64,000 bases of DNA, taken from the NCBI GenBank assembly GCA_003605175.1, contig QWDA01000008.1, positions 124,001 through 188,000 on the forward strand, read 5' to 3'. The position numbers and the translations under genes were made by a program. Each line of letters opens with the position of its first letter. Position 1 is the first letter of the stretch. Shown here one piece after another: positions 1 through 16,264 of this stretch. The DNA is from Paracoccaceae bacterium. Its GTDB lineage: Bacteria > Pseudomonadota > Alphaproteobacteria > Rhodobacterales > Rhodobacteraceae. The notes beneath the pieces are model-generated. The model searched no databases, had not been told where the DNA came from, and was given only the letters and a program-made list of their open reading frames with translations.

Positions 1-18
1 GTGGCCTTCGTCTTCATT
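1..18 (-). CDS. possible 5' end of a gene running off the window
   Basis: A minus-strand ATG at position 18 opens a frame (MKTKAT) that leaves the window after six codons. It is preceded by a weak purine-rich stretch and, about 85 bases upstream, by a plausible sigma70 promoter. Too little is present to name a product. It is not the start of rpsL, which often follows rpoC in other bacteria. Low confidence. Confidence 0.2.
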
Positions 19-100
19 GTCTTGCCCAAGCGCTTTCGCTCCCGTCTGTGCGGTGGCGAACCGATACGGATCCGTCGCCCGCAGGTTGGACGCAGCTACA

Positions 101-129
101 ACTATAGCGGAAGCCGGTGCGGATACCAA
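101..129 (-). promoter_or_regulatory. candidate sigma70 promoter downstream of rpoC
   Basis: On the minus strand TTGGTA (124-129) is separated by 17 bases from TATAGT (101-106), close to the -35/-10 consensus. It lies after the rpoC terminator and would drive the gene beginning at position 18. Assigned by eye only. Confidence 0.35.
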
Positions 130-164
130 AGCGTTCAAGCGGGTCGGCAGGTCGGCCTGCATAG

Positions 165-189
165 AAAAAGGCCCCGCCGAAGCGGGGCC
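165..189 (-). terminator. intrinsic terminator of the rplJL-rpoBC operon
   Basis: On the minus strand an 8-bp GC stem (182-189 with 170-177) closes a TTCG tetraloop and is followed by five Ts (165-169). It sits 30 bases past the rpoC stop codon, the expected place for the operon terminator. Confidence 0.85.
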
Positions 190-218
190 CCTCAATCTCT
201 CGGAAACCGACCGAGGCT

Positions 219-4463
<4,245 letters not shown>

Positions 4464-4509
4464 TTTCGATTCCTAATCTTGCGGTTGGGGACGAAGGGGG
4501 GCGGGCCGA

Positions 4510-8670
<4,161 letters not shown>

Positions 8671-8805
8671 GTCGGTTTTCACCTTTCGCTTTCGCTGACA
8701 CACCACCCGTCGGGGCCCGGGCGGGCATGCCGGTGAAACAGGAGGACCGGTCTATACCAGGCTGCCGTCCCACCGGCAGCCGCCCGACCGGATCCGCACC
8801 TTAGA

Positions 8806-8865
8806 AAGCCCGTTTGCGAATGGGCTTGCTGAGACGCGGAAGGCCGGGCCCGATTTCCGGGCCCG
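8806..8865 (-). promoter_or_regulatory. two hairpins in the rplL-rpoB spacer (attenuator/processing site)
   Basis: Two stems lie in the 219-base gap between rplL and rpoB. AAGCCCGTT pairs with AATGGGCTT (8806-8827, nine pairs including one G-U). CGGGCCCG pairs with CGGGCCCG (8845-8865, eight pairs, five-base loop). Neither has a T-tract, so they are not full terminators. In Escherichia coli the same spacer carries an attenuator and an RNase III site; an equivalent role here is inference. Confidence 0.5.
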
Positions 8866-8889
8866 ACCGTTCTTACCGCAGGGCGGCGA

Positions 8890-9270
8890 TTACTTGAGCT
8901 CGACCTCGGCGCCAGCCGCTTCGAGCTTGCCCTTGATCTCCTCGGCTTCCGCCTTGGCGCAGCCTTCCTTCACGGCCTTGCCGCCGGCCTCGACGAGGTC
9001 CTTGGCTTCTTTCAGGCCGAGACCGGTGATGGCGCGCACTTCCTTGATCACGTTGATCTTCTGCGCACCGGCCGACTTCAGGATGACGTCGAATTCGGTC
9101 TTTTCCTCTTCCGCGGCGGCTTCGCCACCGGCGGCCGGACCGGCCATCATCACCGCGCCGCCGGCGGCGGGCTCGATGCCGTATTCGTCCTTGAGGATGG
9201 TTTTCAGTTCCTGGGCCTCGAGCAGCGTGAGGTTCACGATCTCTTCGGCGAGTTTCTTCAGATCTGCCAT
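8890..9270 (-). CDS. rplL: 50S ribosomal protein L7/L12
   Basis: Acidic stalk protein that recruits translation factors to the large subunit, 126 aa. The N-terminal dimerisation helix ([23 protein letters not shown]) is followed by an Ala/Gly-rich hinge near residues 33-55. The conserved C-terminal domain contains EKTEFDV and the factor-binding segment [12 protein letters not shown]. It lies 66 bases downstream of rplJ, whose product is its ribosomal anchor, in the standard rplJ-rplL order. Confidence 0.97.
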   Translation of the reverse strand: MADLKKLAEEIVNLTLLEAQELKTILKDEYGIEPAAGGAVMMAGPAAGGEAAAEEEKTEFDVILKSAGAQKINVIKEVRAITGLGLKEAKDLVEAGGKAVKEGCAKAEAEEIKGKLEAAGAEVELK

Positions 9271-9336
9271 TTTACAGTTCCTTAAGATGGGTCCTAACGT
9301 CGGGTGTTCAACCCCACGAAGTCATGACTGAGAGGA

Positions 9337-9855
9337 TCACGCGGCTTCCGCGCGCTCCTCGATTGTCGAAAGGATGCTCGCGATGTTCGAAGCAGGCGCG
9401 CCAACGGCGCCGGCGATGTTCGCGGCGGGGGCACCGATCTGCGACACGATCTGAGCGATGAGCTCTTCCCGCGACGGCATATCGGCGACCGCTTTGACAC
9501 CGGCCGGATCCAGCGCCGTCTCGCCCATTGCGCCGCCAAGGACTTCCAACTTCTTGTTGTCCTTGACGAACTTGTCGACGACCCTGGCCGCAGCCGTCGG
9601 GTCCTCGGAATAGGCGAGAACGGTCATACCCGTGAGAAGGTCGCCGAGCGATGCGTTCGGTTTCCCCTCGAGGGCGATCTTGGCGAGCCTGTTCTTGGCG
9701 ACGCGCACGGAACCGCCGGCGTCACGCATGCGACCCCGCAGATCCTGCATCTCAGCGACTGTCATGCCTTCGTAGCGGGCAACCACCACGACGCCAGAGC
9801 TTTCGAAGATCTGGCCGAGTTCCTCGACCACTTTCTCTTTCTGGGCTCTATCCAT
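9337..9855 (-). CDS. rplJ: 50S ribosomal protein L10
   Basis: Stalk base protein that anchors the L7/L12 dimers to 23S rRNA, 172 aa, normal length. The N-terminal [20 protein letters not shown] and the [12 protein letters not shown] segment are typical, and the Ala-rich C-terminal helix that binds L7/L12 is present. The upstream 200 bases resemble the structured L10 leader through which L10-L12 represses its own translation. Unlike the textbook order, rplA is not directly upstream: a protease gene intervenes. Confidence 0.97.
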   Translation of the reverse strand: MDRAQKEKVVEELGQIFESSGVVVVARYEGMTVAEMQDLRGRMRDAGGSVRVAKNRLAKIALEGKPNASLGDLLTGMTVLAYSEDPTAAARVVDKFVKDNKKLEVLGGAMGETALDPAGVKAVADMPSREELIAQIVSQIGAPAANIAGAVGAPASNIASILSTIEERAEAA

Positions 9856-9869
9856 GAGTGCTCCAAGTT

Positions 9870-10080
9870 TTGGAGGGCAAGACCCTCCGGCTCAGCTTCC
9901 GCCGGGCAGAACGCCCGACGAACGGGAGTCCTTACGGGTCCTTCGCAATCTCGCCCTCGGGGCCGCGAACGGCGTCCGAAGAAATGCTCTGTTCCCGTCT
10001 CGGGCAGGAATTACTGGCCGCAGCCAACCCACCGTCTCGGACGAATAATCGGGCGGCTCGAATCTTCGAACCACCCGATC
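9870..10080 (-). promoter_or_regulatory. putative L10 leader (ribosomal protein autoregulatory RNA)
   Basis: The untranslated region before rplJ contains, on the minus strand, a hairpin built from CGGGTGGTTCGAA and TTCGAGCCGCCCG (about 10047-10074). The unpaired TAATTCCTGCCCGAGAC segment that follows resembles the conserved core of L10 leaders. The 286-base gap holds no other gene. Assignment rests on remembered leader motifs and position; a covariance-model search would decide. Confidence 0.5.
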
Positions 10081-10141
10081 GCCGGCGGTTTAGGCCCTTT
10101 CGGAAGGAATGTGAAGAGGAAAATCCCGGAAAATCGGGCGC

Positions 10142-11053
10142 CTAGACGAAGGCTTCTTCGGGTTCGAAAAACGGATCCTCGTAGATCAGCCCGTGAACGT
10201 CGTCGTGGCCGCCCGCCTCCCCGCCATGGGCGTGATCGAGGAAGGCCATCAGCTCTTCGCCCGCCCTGTCCCCGGATGGGGCGTCGTCCCGGTCCGTGTC
10301 GTCGTCATCCACCTTGCCCGCGAAAGACGCTATCGCGGCCCCGCCGCCGCCGAACATCGCCGCCACCAGCGACGCCAGAAGCCCCAGGAGCAGCAGCACG
10401 CCGCCCCCGCTGCCGCCGCCACTGTCGGCCGCGGCCATGCCATCGCCGGAGGGCGGGGTTTCCGCCACCTCGATATCGCCCGGATCGGCCCCGTAGAGCA
10501 CCTGCGCACCCCGGATATCGCCATCGCCCAGTTCGTCGGTGGACAGGACCGGGTTCATGATCTCGCTGGTGTCGTCCACATGGTCGAGCCCGATCGCGTG
10601 GCCAATCTCGTGCAGCGCGACGGCGAAGAAATCTGCCCCCGCAGAGCCGCCGAAGGGAGCCCAGGTCATCAGGCTGTCCAAGTCGATGTCCACGCTCCGG
10701 ATCTGGTCGATCACACCCGTTTCGATGGGTGTGATAGCGGCCTGTCCGGCCACGTCGCCAGGAAACGGCGCCATATCGACAAAGATGTCGGCGCTGTCGG
10801 GGTCCGAAACATAGGCGAAATCCACCGATGCCGCGTCCTCCCAGGCGCCGAAAGCCGCATTCAGCGCACCGAGAAAATCGTCCTCGCCGTAAAGCGCCGC
10901 GTTGTAGCTCAGATCGTCAGAGAGGTCGGCTGACCAGGTTACGGTCCCGCTGGGGGTGCCGAGCGCCAATTCGCCCCATTTCACGCCAATGAAAGCGTAG
11001 CTCAATATTCGCCCTCCGGACGGCGCGGCATTCGCTGATGCGGCCGCGCACAC
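10142..11053 (-). CDS. matrixin-family zinc metalloprotease
   Basis: Predicted metzincin protease, 303 aa. The zinc site HEIGHAIGLDH covers residues 148-158 (His148, His152, His158, catalytic Glu149). The following segment TSEIMNP supplies the Met-turn. A Gly/Ser-rich linker leads to one hydrophobic helix near residues 223-245, then an acidic tail, suggesting a C-terminal membrane anchor. The best start is GTG at 11053, about ten bases after AAGG. The N-terminus (CAAASANAAP) resembles only the end of a signal peptide, so the true start or export route is unclear. It sits unexpectedly inside the ribosomal-protein cluster, between rplA and rplJ. Substrate unknown. Confidence 0.75.
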   Translation of the reverse strand: MCAAASANAAPSGGRILSYAFIGVKWGELALGTPSGTVTWSADLSDDLSYNAALYGEDDFLGALNAAFGAWEDAASVDFAYVSDPDSADIFVDMAPFPGDVAGQAAITPIETGVIDQIRSVDIDLDSLMTWAPFGGSAGADFFAVALHEIGHAIGLDHVDDTSEIMNPVLSTDELGDGDIRGAQVLYGADPGDIEVAETPPSGDGMAAADSGGGSGGGVLLLLGLLASLVAAMFGGGGAAIASFAGKVDDDDTDRDDAPSGDRAGEELMAFLDHAHGGEAGGHDDVHGLIYEDPFFEPEEAFV

Positions 11054-11173
11054 GCGTTGCCGACCTTGTTAACCATTATGGCAGGAAGATGGCCCAGATC
11101 CAGCGCCGGACACTACACCGCGCAGCGCCGCGCGATTTTGCGCCGGCACTGTTGCAATCCCGCCCGGCCCCGA

Positions 11174-11206
11174 AACGAAAACGGGCGGGCCCGGCGGCCC
11201 GCCCGT
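11174..11206 (-). terminator. intrinsic terminator after rplA
   Basis: On the minus strand ACGGGCGGG (11198-11206) pairs with CCCGCCCGT (11181-11189) around an eight-base apex that can add two more pairs. It is followed by TTTT and further T-rich sequence. It lies 23 bases past the rplA stop and would separate rplK-rplA from rplJ-rpoC transcription. Confidence 0.8.
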
Positions 11207-11228
11207 TCTGAAAACACTGCAACTACAG

Positions 11229-11927
11229 TTAGTTGCCGGTGGCGCTCGCCACGTCGACCGACACGCCCGGGCCCATGGTGGACGAGATCGAGACCTTCTT
11301 CATGTAGGTCCCCTTCGCGCCCGCGGGCTTGGCCTTCGACACCGCGTCCACGAAGGCACGGATGTTCTCGGCCAGCTTGGCGGCATCGAACGAGGCCTTG
11401 CCGACGCCCGCGTGAACCACGCCCGCCTTCTCGGCCTTGAACTGCACCTGGCCGCCCTTCGCGGCCTTGACCGCCTCGGCCACGTCCATCGTCACCGTGC
11501 CGACCTTGGGGTTCGGCATCAGGTTCCGCGGGCCCAGCACCTTCCCGAGACGGCCGACGATCGGCATCATGTCGGGGGTGGCGATGCAGCGGTCGAACTC
11601 GATCTTGCCGCCCTGGATGGTCTCCATCAGGTCCTCGGCGCCGACGATATCGGCCCCGGCCTTCGTCGCTTCCTCGGCCTTCGGGCCGCGGGCGAACACG
11701 GCAACGCGCACCGTCTTGCCGGTGCCGTTCGGCAGGTTCACCGTGCCGCGGACCATCTGGTCGGCATGGCGCGGGTCAACACCCAGGTTCATCGAAATTT
11801 CGACGGTCTCGTCGAATTTCGCCGTGGCGTTCGATTTCACCAGCGCGACCGCCTCCTCGACACTCAGCGCTTCCTTGCCTTCGAAGGCGGCCTTGGCGGC
11901 CTTCAGGCGCTTTCCGATCTTGCCCAT
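11229..11927 (-). CDS. rplA: 50S ribosomal protein L1
   Basis: Ribosomal L1-stalk protein, 232 aa, usual length. It begins [26 protein letters not shown] and has the conserved central and C-terminal segments ([15 protein letters not shown]; the TMGPGVSVD end). It starts 4 bases after rplK stops, so the pair is cotranscribed and probably translationally coupled. L1 is the usual translational repressor of this pair by binding the leader. A strong terminator follows. Confidence 0.97.
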   Translation of the reverse strand: MGKIGKRLKAAKAAFEGKEALSVEEAVALVKSNATAKFDETVEISMNLGVDPRHADQMVRGTVNLPNGTGKTVRVAVFARGPKAEEATKAGADIVGAEDLMETIQGGKIEFDRCIATPDMMPIVGRLGKVLGPRNLMPNPKVGTVTMDVAEAVKAAKGGQVQFKAEKAGVVHAGVGKASFDAAKLAENIRAFVDAVSKAKPAGAKGTYMKKVSISSTMGPGVSVDVASATGN

Positions 11928-11931
11928 GGCC

Positions 11932-12360
11932 TTACCCTTTCACCTCGATACCCATCGACCGCGCGGAGCCGAGGATGATCTGCATGGCGGCTTCCACGGA
12001 ATTCGCGTTGAGGTCCTTCATCTTGGCCTCGGCGATTTCCTGAAGCTGCTTCTTGGTCACCGTGCCCACGGTCTCGCGGCCCGGCAGCTTGGCGCCCGAC
12101 TGCTTCTTCGCGGCCTTCTTGAGGTAATACGACGCCGGCGGCGTCTTGATATCCATCGAGAAGGACTTGTCCTGGTAGTAGGTGATCACGGTCGGGCACG
12201 GTGCACCGGGCTCCATGTCCTGCGTCTTTGCGTTGAACGCCTTGCAGAATTCCATGATATTGATGCCGCGCTGACCGAGCGCGGGCCCCACCGGGGGCGA
12301 CGGGTTGGCTTGGCCCGCCTTCACTTGCAGCTTGAGCTGCCCAACGACTTTCTTGGCCAT
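11932..12360 (-). CDS. rplK: 50S ribosomal protein L11
   Basis: L11 forms the GTPase-associated centre with 23S rRNA, 142 aa. The N-terminal domain has the proline-rich [22 protein letters not shown] segment and the C-terminal RNA-binding domain ends [11 protein letters not shown]. It is first gene of the rplKA unit. A 20-bp perfect palindrome lies 23 bases upstream of the start codon, in the leader where L1 control normally acts. Confidence 0.97.
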   Translation of the reverse strand: MAKKVVGQLKLQVKAGQANPSPPVGPALGQRGINIMEFCKAFNAKTQDMEPGAPCPTVITYYQDKSFSMDIKTPPASYYLKKAAKKQSGAKLPGRETVGTVTKKQLQEIAEAKMKDLNANSVEAAMQIILGSARSMGIEVKG

Positions 12361-12382
12361 ATGGCCTCTCCTTTCTCAACTC

Positions 12383-12402
12383 CATCGAGACGCGTCTCGA
12401 TG
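12383..12402. promoter_or_regulatory. 20-bp perfect palindrome in the rplK leader
   Basis: The core CGAGACGCGTCTCG is extended by CAT and ATG to a 20-bp exact palindrome centred at 12392.5, 23 bases before the rplK start. It could be a protein operator or a tight RNA hairpin. Function inferred from position only. Confidence 0.4.
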
Positions 12403-12700
12403 AATACTGTCGATGTGGTCTGGTCCGGCGGTCGCGACCGCCTCGCCTCCCACGAGCTGTGCCTGCCGGAGCAGACCGGCGGGGAGTACCCCCCCCTGCC
12501 CTGCATTTCAAGGGCCTTGTTGCACTCCCGCCTCAGCATCGGCGCGCTAGGATCGGGCCGGGATGGCAGGAAGGTGAGTCATGCCGGTCACAGTCGACCG
12601 GAACGCCAGTTTTCCGGCTTGCCTGGTCTCGCATTGATGCGCGCATAGGTTGTAGGGTCGGCTGGGGCAAGAATCTCTGTGGCAATTGCGGGAGACCGGT
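12403..12700. other. divergent intergenic region between rplK and the outer-membrane protein gene
   Basis: No convincing gene. On the minus strand a possible promoter for rplKA is TTGAAA (12506-12511), a 17-base spacer and TACTCC (12483-12488). Half of the spacer is a run of eight Gs (plus-strand Cs 12489-12496). No promoter for the rightward gene was recognised. Confidence 0.3.
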
Positions 12701-13528
12701 ATGAAACATGCATTCTGGGCGGGGCCCATACTGCTGGCGGCATCGGTTCCGCTGCAGGCGGCCGAATGGGAAACCGAACTCGGGGCCGGCATCTTTGTCT
12801 CGGAACGCTCGAGTTCCGACACCATTATCGAGGGCAGCCCGTTCCTCGGCACCTATCTCGAGGGCTACGCCGCCAGGCAGTTCGGCGGGTTGCGGTTTTC
12901 GGTCGATGGCCGCGGAGAACTCACCGATGACGAGGGTGCAGACAGCCCCTTTGTCTCCGGCCCGCTTCATACCGGGGTCATCGGCCTGCATCTGGGCAAA
13001 CATGTGAACAACACGCTTGTCGGCGGATATGCCGCGATCGGTTTTTTCGACGGTTACGACTCCGAGAGCCCGATGGACGGTTTCACTCTCGGCATCGAAG
13101 CCGAACACGTGGTTGGAAACGGCGCCTTCTTCGGCCAGATCGGCTATGTCGAGGCAATCGGGGACCCGGGCGACAACGAGTTCCAGGGTCCGAACGTCCG
13201 CGTTGGATATCACACCGACATTTCGGAGCGGCTGAGCGGCATGGCAGCCATCGAATATGCCTACTCGGGAAGCTGTTTCGAAGACTGCTTGGGCGACTGG
13301 GGGAAATACTTCGGTGCCGAGATCGCTCTCCGGTACGAGTTCGCCGACGACTGGGAAGCGGTGGGCGGCGCCCGTTTTTCCTCCATCACCGCGAACACGG
13401 AAGACACGGGATCCGACAGCACGTTCTATTTCGGGGTCTCCCGCAGCTTCGGCAAGCGCCCGACCAGCGGATTGCGCACACCGATGGGTGGCTTCCACGC
13501 TGCCGGCTGGATGCACCCGCTCGACTAG
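12701..13528 (+). CDS. outer-membrane beta-barrel protein, hypothetical
   Basis: Predicted exported protein, 275 aa, starting MKHAFWAGPILLAASVPLQAA with signal-peptidase-like cleavage after QAA. The mature part is a run of alternating hydrophobic/polar strands (for example FGGLRFSVDGRGEL, YHTDISERLSGMAAIEYAY, STFYFGVSRSFG), typical of small outer-membrane barrels. A single Cys pair (SCFEDCLG) may form a disulfide in a loop. It is transcribed away from rplK and has no functional partner nearby. I do not recognise a specific family. The ATG at 12701 is preferred over an in-frame ATG 5 codons upstream because it begins the signal peptide. Confidence 0.6.
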   Translation: MKHAFWAGPILLAASVPLQAAEWETELGAGIFVSERSSSDTIIEGSPFLGTYLEGYAARQFGGLRFSVDGRGELTDDEGADSPFVSGPLHTGVIGLHLGKHVNNTLVGGYAAIGFFDGYDSESPMDGFTLGIEAEHVVGNGAFFGQIGYVEAIGDPGDNEFQGPNVRVGYHTDISERLSGMAAIEYAYSGSCFEDCLGDWGKYFGAEIALRYEFADDWEAVGGARFSSITANTEDTGSDSTFYFGVSRSFGKRPTSGLRTPMGGFHAAGWMHPLD

Positions 13529-13803
13529 ATCCGGAAGGTTCCGGAGGCCCACGCAGCCCCGAATCCCCGGATGCCGGATGCGCCCCGAATCAACGCCACA
13601 CGTTCCCCCGGGTGAATCGGAAGTGGCGTCTCCCCTCCCCGCCTGCCTTCATTGGCGCGAAGAGGTTCTGGGGGGAGGCGCCTCGATACCCCGCACGAAA
13701 AGAACATCCGGCAACATCCGCCGTAACGGCTCCTATCCTCCGGGCGGTCGGACGAGCCCGTGGACATCGGGGGTAACCGGCGCGGAAAGCCGAAGCCGGC
13801 CCT

Positions 13804-14505
13804 CTATAGCAGTGGGAATTCCGCACCCTGCCCCGTAATCCGGAGCTGGAACCAGAGCAGCGCCGGATAGGCACCGATCCAGGCCCAGACGAAGCGGTTC
13901 AGCCCGAAGAAGCAGGCATTGCTCAGGTGGAACAGCGCCGCCACACCCAGCGCCACGGCGAGCGCCGCCTGCTGCGTCAACGCCAGAGGGAACGCCACTT
14001 CGAACAGGATCACCGCCCAGGAGCACAGCCACAGCAACCGGCGCCGCCCCGCCAGCGCGCGCAGCCCCTCGCTGACCGGATAGGCGGAAAAGGCGAAGAC
14101 GTCCGAGAGCGCCCGGCCCGAGCGCCAGTCCGGGTTCCGAAGCTTCACCCAGCCCGAAATGAAGTACGACAGCGCGAGTTGCACCGCGAGGTAGGAGAGC
14201 GCCATCTCGGCCCAGAGCCGGGACGGAGCGGCATGGGCAATCGCTAGGCAGGTGAGCGTCAGGAGCACCATCTTGTCCGAGCCGCCATTGTAGGGCCCCT
14301 GGAACCGGTGCAGTTGCCAGAGCCCCAGTGCCCAAAGCACCCAAACCGCGATCCCGGGCCAGACTCCCGCCATCAACGCAAGCGCCACCACGACCTGCGG
14401 CCCGAAGATCCGCCATTCGCCCCGCGCAAGATGCTCCGCGCCGCGCTGGATGAGCGCCAGGCTCACCAGGATTTCTGTCATCCGCAGCGCGGCCTCGAAG
14501 CTCAT
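13804..14505 (-). CDS. HTTM-domain integral membrane protein
   Basis: Polytopic inner-membrane protein of 233 aa with about six or seven hydrophobic segments, resembling the HTTM (vitamin-K-dependent carboxylase-like) membrane domain. Recognisable parts are GPYNGGSDKM and YFISGWVKLRNPDWRSGRALSD, the latter a hallmark of this group. Family members outside animals have no established reaction. Its ATG overlaps the stop of the upstream 129-residue gene (ATGA), so the two are translationally coupled and probably act together. The upstream extension of the frame is Gly/Ala-rich shadow sequence and is not coding. Confidence 0.7.
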   Translation of the reverse strand: MSFEAALRMTEILVSLALIQRGAEHLARGEWRIFGPQVVVALALMAGVWPGIAVWVLWALGLWQLHRFQGPYNGGSDKMVLLTLTCLAIAHAAPSRLWAEMALSYLAVQLALSYFISGWVKLRNPDWRSGRALSDVFAFSAYPVSEGLRALAGRRRLLWLCSWAVILFEVAFPLALTQQAALAVALGVAALFHLSNACFFGLNRFVWAWIGAYPALLWFQLRITGQGAEFPLL

Positions 14506-14891
14506 CGCCCGGGCGCCCCGAACGCCAGTGGCGCGCTTTGGAATTCCACCGAGGCCCCGTCCCGCACATGGAATACCAGCCGGAACTCCAGCACCCCCGC
14601 CCCACCGATCCGCCGCGCGATCCGCGCCCGGATCTCTTCCACCGAATGCGGCGTCGGCTCCTCCACCAGACGCTCGGCACAACTCACGAGAAACAGCGTC
14701 TCGTTCCAGTCCGGGTTCCAGAAGAGCCGGCGCAGCATCGCTCCCGGCCCCACCCGCAAGGGCCGCCCCGTCGCCGCGCGCCACGGACCGCCATCCACCC
14801 GGTATTCCACCCGGGGGCTCGGCCCCACCTCCATGAAGAACCGCCAGGAGGGGAACAGCGCGGGCAGATAGAGCAGGACCAAACGCAACAC
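14502..14891 (-). CDS. small membrane-anchored partner of the HTTM protein
   Basis: Protein of 129 aa with one N-terminal hydrophobic segment (MLRLVLLYLPALFPSWRFF) and a soluble domain containing WNPDWNETLFLVSCAERL. A basic stretch (IRARIARRIGG) and two short beta-rich motifs follow. It overlaps the downstream HTTM gene by four bases, the strongest sign that it is real. I know no defined function; the arrangement suggests an assembly or substrate-presenting subunit for the HTTM protein. Confidence 0.55.
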   Translation of the reverse strand: MLRLVLLYLPALFPSWRFFMEVGPSPRVEYRVDGGPWRAATGRPLRVGPGAMLRRLFWNPDWNETLFLVSCAERLVEEPTPHSVEEIRARIARRIGGAGVLEFRLVFHVRDGASVEFQSAPLAFGAPGR

Positions 14892-15072
14892 GGGGCGGGC
14901 TCCCTTCCGGACCGCTCCCCACTTAGGGGGTCATGCTTAACGGAATGCTATCGACTGCCGACCGGAGCGGCAGATCGCCAACGGCTGCACGCATGGACCA
15001 TTTCGTCGCCGTCTTTCCGACACACGGGCTAGGAATACGGGCTGGATCCAATCGCGAAACAATGGACATCCG

Positions 15073-15309
15073 ATGACCACAACAAGCCCTTACCTCGGCG
15101 CCACCCTTGCTGTCCCGGCTCTCGCTCTACTTGCCGCCTGCGGGACGCGCAAACCCCCGATCGAAGTCACCTGCATGCATCGGGTGAAGCCGGTCGGCAG
15201 CTATGCCTCCGTGGCGAGCGACAAACCGGTTTTCGTTCCAGCCGAGGGTGGCACACAGGAAGGTGCCGATGCCCTGAACCGATGCGTAGAGGAAGTGACC
15301 GCAGGATAG
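15073..15309 (+). CDS. small lipoprotein, hypothetical
   Basis: A 78-residue protein with a clear lipoprotein signal: hydrophobic stretch, then the lipobox LLAAC, placing the lipidated Cys near residue 23. The short mature part has two further Cys (VTCMH and NRCVEE) that could form a disulfide. No family recognised. It stands alone on the plus strand, convergent with nusG. Confidence 0.6.
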   Translation: MTTTSPYLGATLAVPALALLAACGTRKPPIEVTCMHRVKPVGSYASVASDKPVFVPAEGGTQEGADALNRCVEEVTAG

Positions 15310-15365
15310 AACGCCGGGCGCTCCGGTCCCCGGCTCTTTCCCCGGGGCTCCGCCCGTTCGCGCCT

Positions 15366-15388
15366 CGAAAGGTCCACCGGACCTTTCG
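15366..15388. repeat. REP-like hairpin element, copy A
   Basis: CGAAAGGTCC-acc-GGACCTTTCG makes a 10-bp perfect stem with a 3-base loop, 18 bases past the nusG stop. A related hairpin at 19235-19257 differs by compensating stem changes, and the upstream flank (CTCCGC-CGTTCGC-CCT) is also shared. It is probably a dispersed palindromic unit or a bidirectional terminator between convergent genes. Confidence 0.6.
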
Positions 15389-15406
15389 CCCTTCGGGTTC
15401 AGGCGC

Positions 15407-15940
15407 TCACCCCTGCTTGGAGACCTGCGTGAACTCGAGTTCCACCGGCGTCGCGCGGCCGAAGATCGAGACGGTGACCTTGAGGCGCTGGTTGTCCTCG
15501 TCCACCTCCTCGACCATGCCATCGAAATCCTCGAACGGCCCGTCGGCGACCTTCACCCGCTCGCCCACTTCGAAGGAGATCAGGGTGCGCGGCGCCTCCT
15601 GGCCTTCCTCGACGCGGTTCAGGATCTGGTTCACCTCGGCATCGCGCATCGGCATCGGACGGCCCTGCGGGCCGAGGAAGCCGGTCACCCGGTTGATCGA
15701 GTTGATCAGGTGATAGCCCGCATCCGACATCTCCATCCGCACCAGCACATAGCCCGGCATGAAGCGCCGCTCGGTCGGAACCTTCTTGCCGCGACGGATC
15801 TCGATGACCTCTTCGGTCGGCACGAGAACTTCCTCGATCTCGTCCTCGAGACCGGCATCGATCACCGAGTGCCGGATCTGCTCCGCGACCTTCTTTTCGA
15901 AGTTCGAGAGCACGCTCACCGAGTACCAGCGCTTCGCCAT
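15407..15940 (-). CDS. nusG: transcription termination/antitermination protein NusG
   Basis: Elongation factor that binds RNA polymerase and Rho or S10, 177 aa. The NGN domain begins [22 protein letters not shown] and contains the [14 protein letters not shown] core. The KOW domain includes [19 protein letters not shown] and ends with the [10 protein letters not shown] strand. The start at 15940 is chosen over the longer frame because it gives the conserved N-terminus. In most bacteria secE precedes nusG and rplK follows it. Here neither is adjacent: secE is not found upstream and about 3 kb of other genes separate nusG from rplK. Confidence 0.96.
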   Translation of the reverse strand: MAKRWYSVSVLSNFEKKVAEQIRHSVIDAGLEDEIEEVLVPTEEVIEIRRGKKVPTERRFMPGYVLVRMEMSDAGYHLINSINRVTGFLGPQGRPMPMRDAEVNQILNRVEEGQEAPRTLISFEVGERVKVADGPFEDFDGMVEEVDEDNQRLKVTVSIFGRATPVELEFTQVSKQG

Positions 15941-16264
15941 GATCCGCCTTTCCGTCTTCCGGCCATCCGTTGCATACCGACGCGAAGGGGCGCTCGTCAA
16001 TCGAAGCTCGTCGCTGTCGGGAAGTGGGGCGCACTTACACGCTGCCCGCCCGCCTTTCAAGAGCCGACATGCCCTGAACAACCCGCTATATGGCGCGCCC
16101 ACCGCCCGCAGGGCCGCGGCAGCGGCCCGGAGGGCCAGAAGCAATGCGCCGAAGGCGCGCCTTCGGGTGGCTTTCGGCACGGTCGAGGGGGCTCTGCCCC
16201 CTCGCGTCCTGCGGACGCTCACCCCCGGGATTTCCAGACCCAAAGAAACCCGGGCCTCGCCGAC
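15941..16264. other. palindrome-rich intergenic region upstream of nusG
   Basis: No gene and no secE are visible. The right half holds three tight inverted repeats. An 18-bp perfect palindrome CCGAAGGCGCGCCTTCGG is at 16149-16166. GAGGGGGC-tct-GCCCCCTC is at 16185-16203. GCGTCC-tgc-GGACGC is at 16204-16218. They lie at the 3' end of the minus-strand gene 16265-17587, and may act as terminators or be REP-like units. Confidence 0.55.

Noticed and set aside
13600-13690. Possible long inverted repeat (TCTCCCCTCCCC with GGGGGGAGGCGCC)
   Set aside because: Pairing has several mismatches and depends on G/C runs; not clear enough to report.
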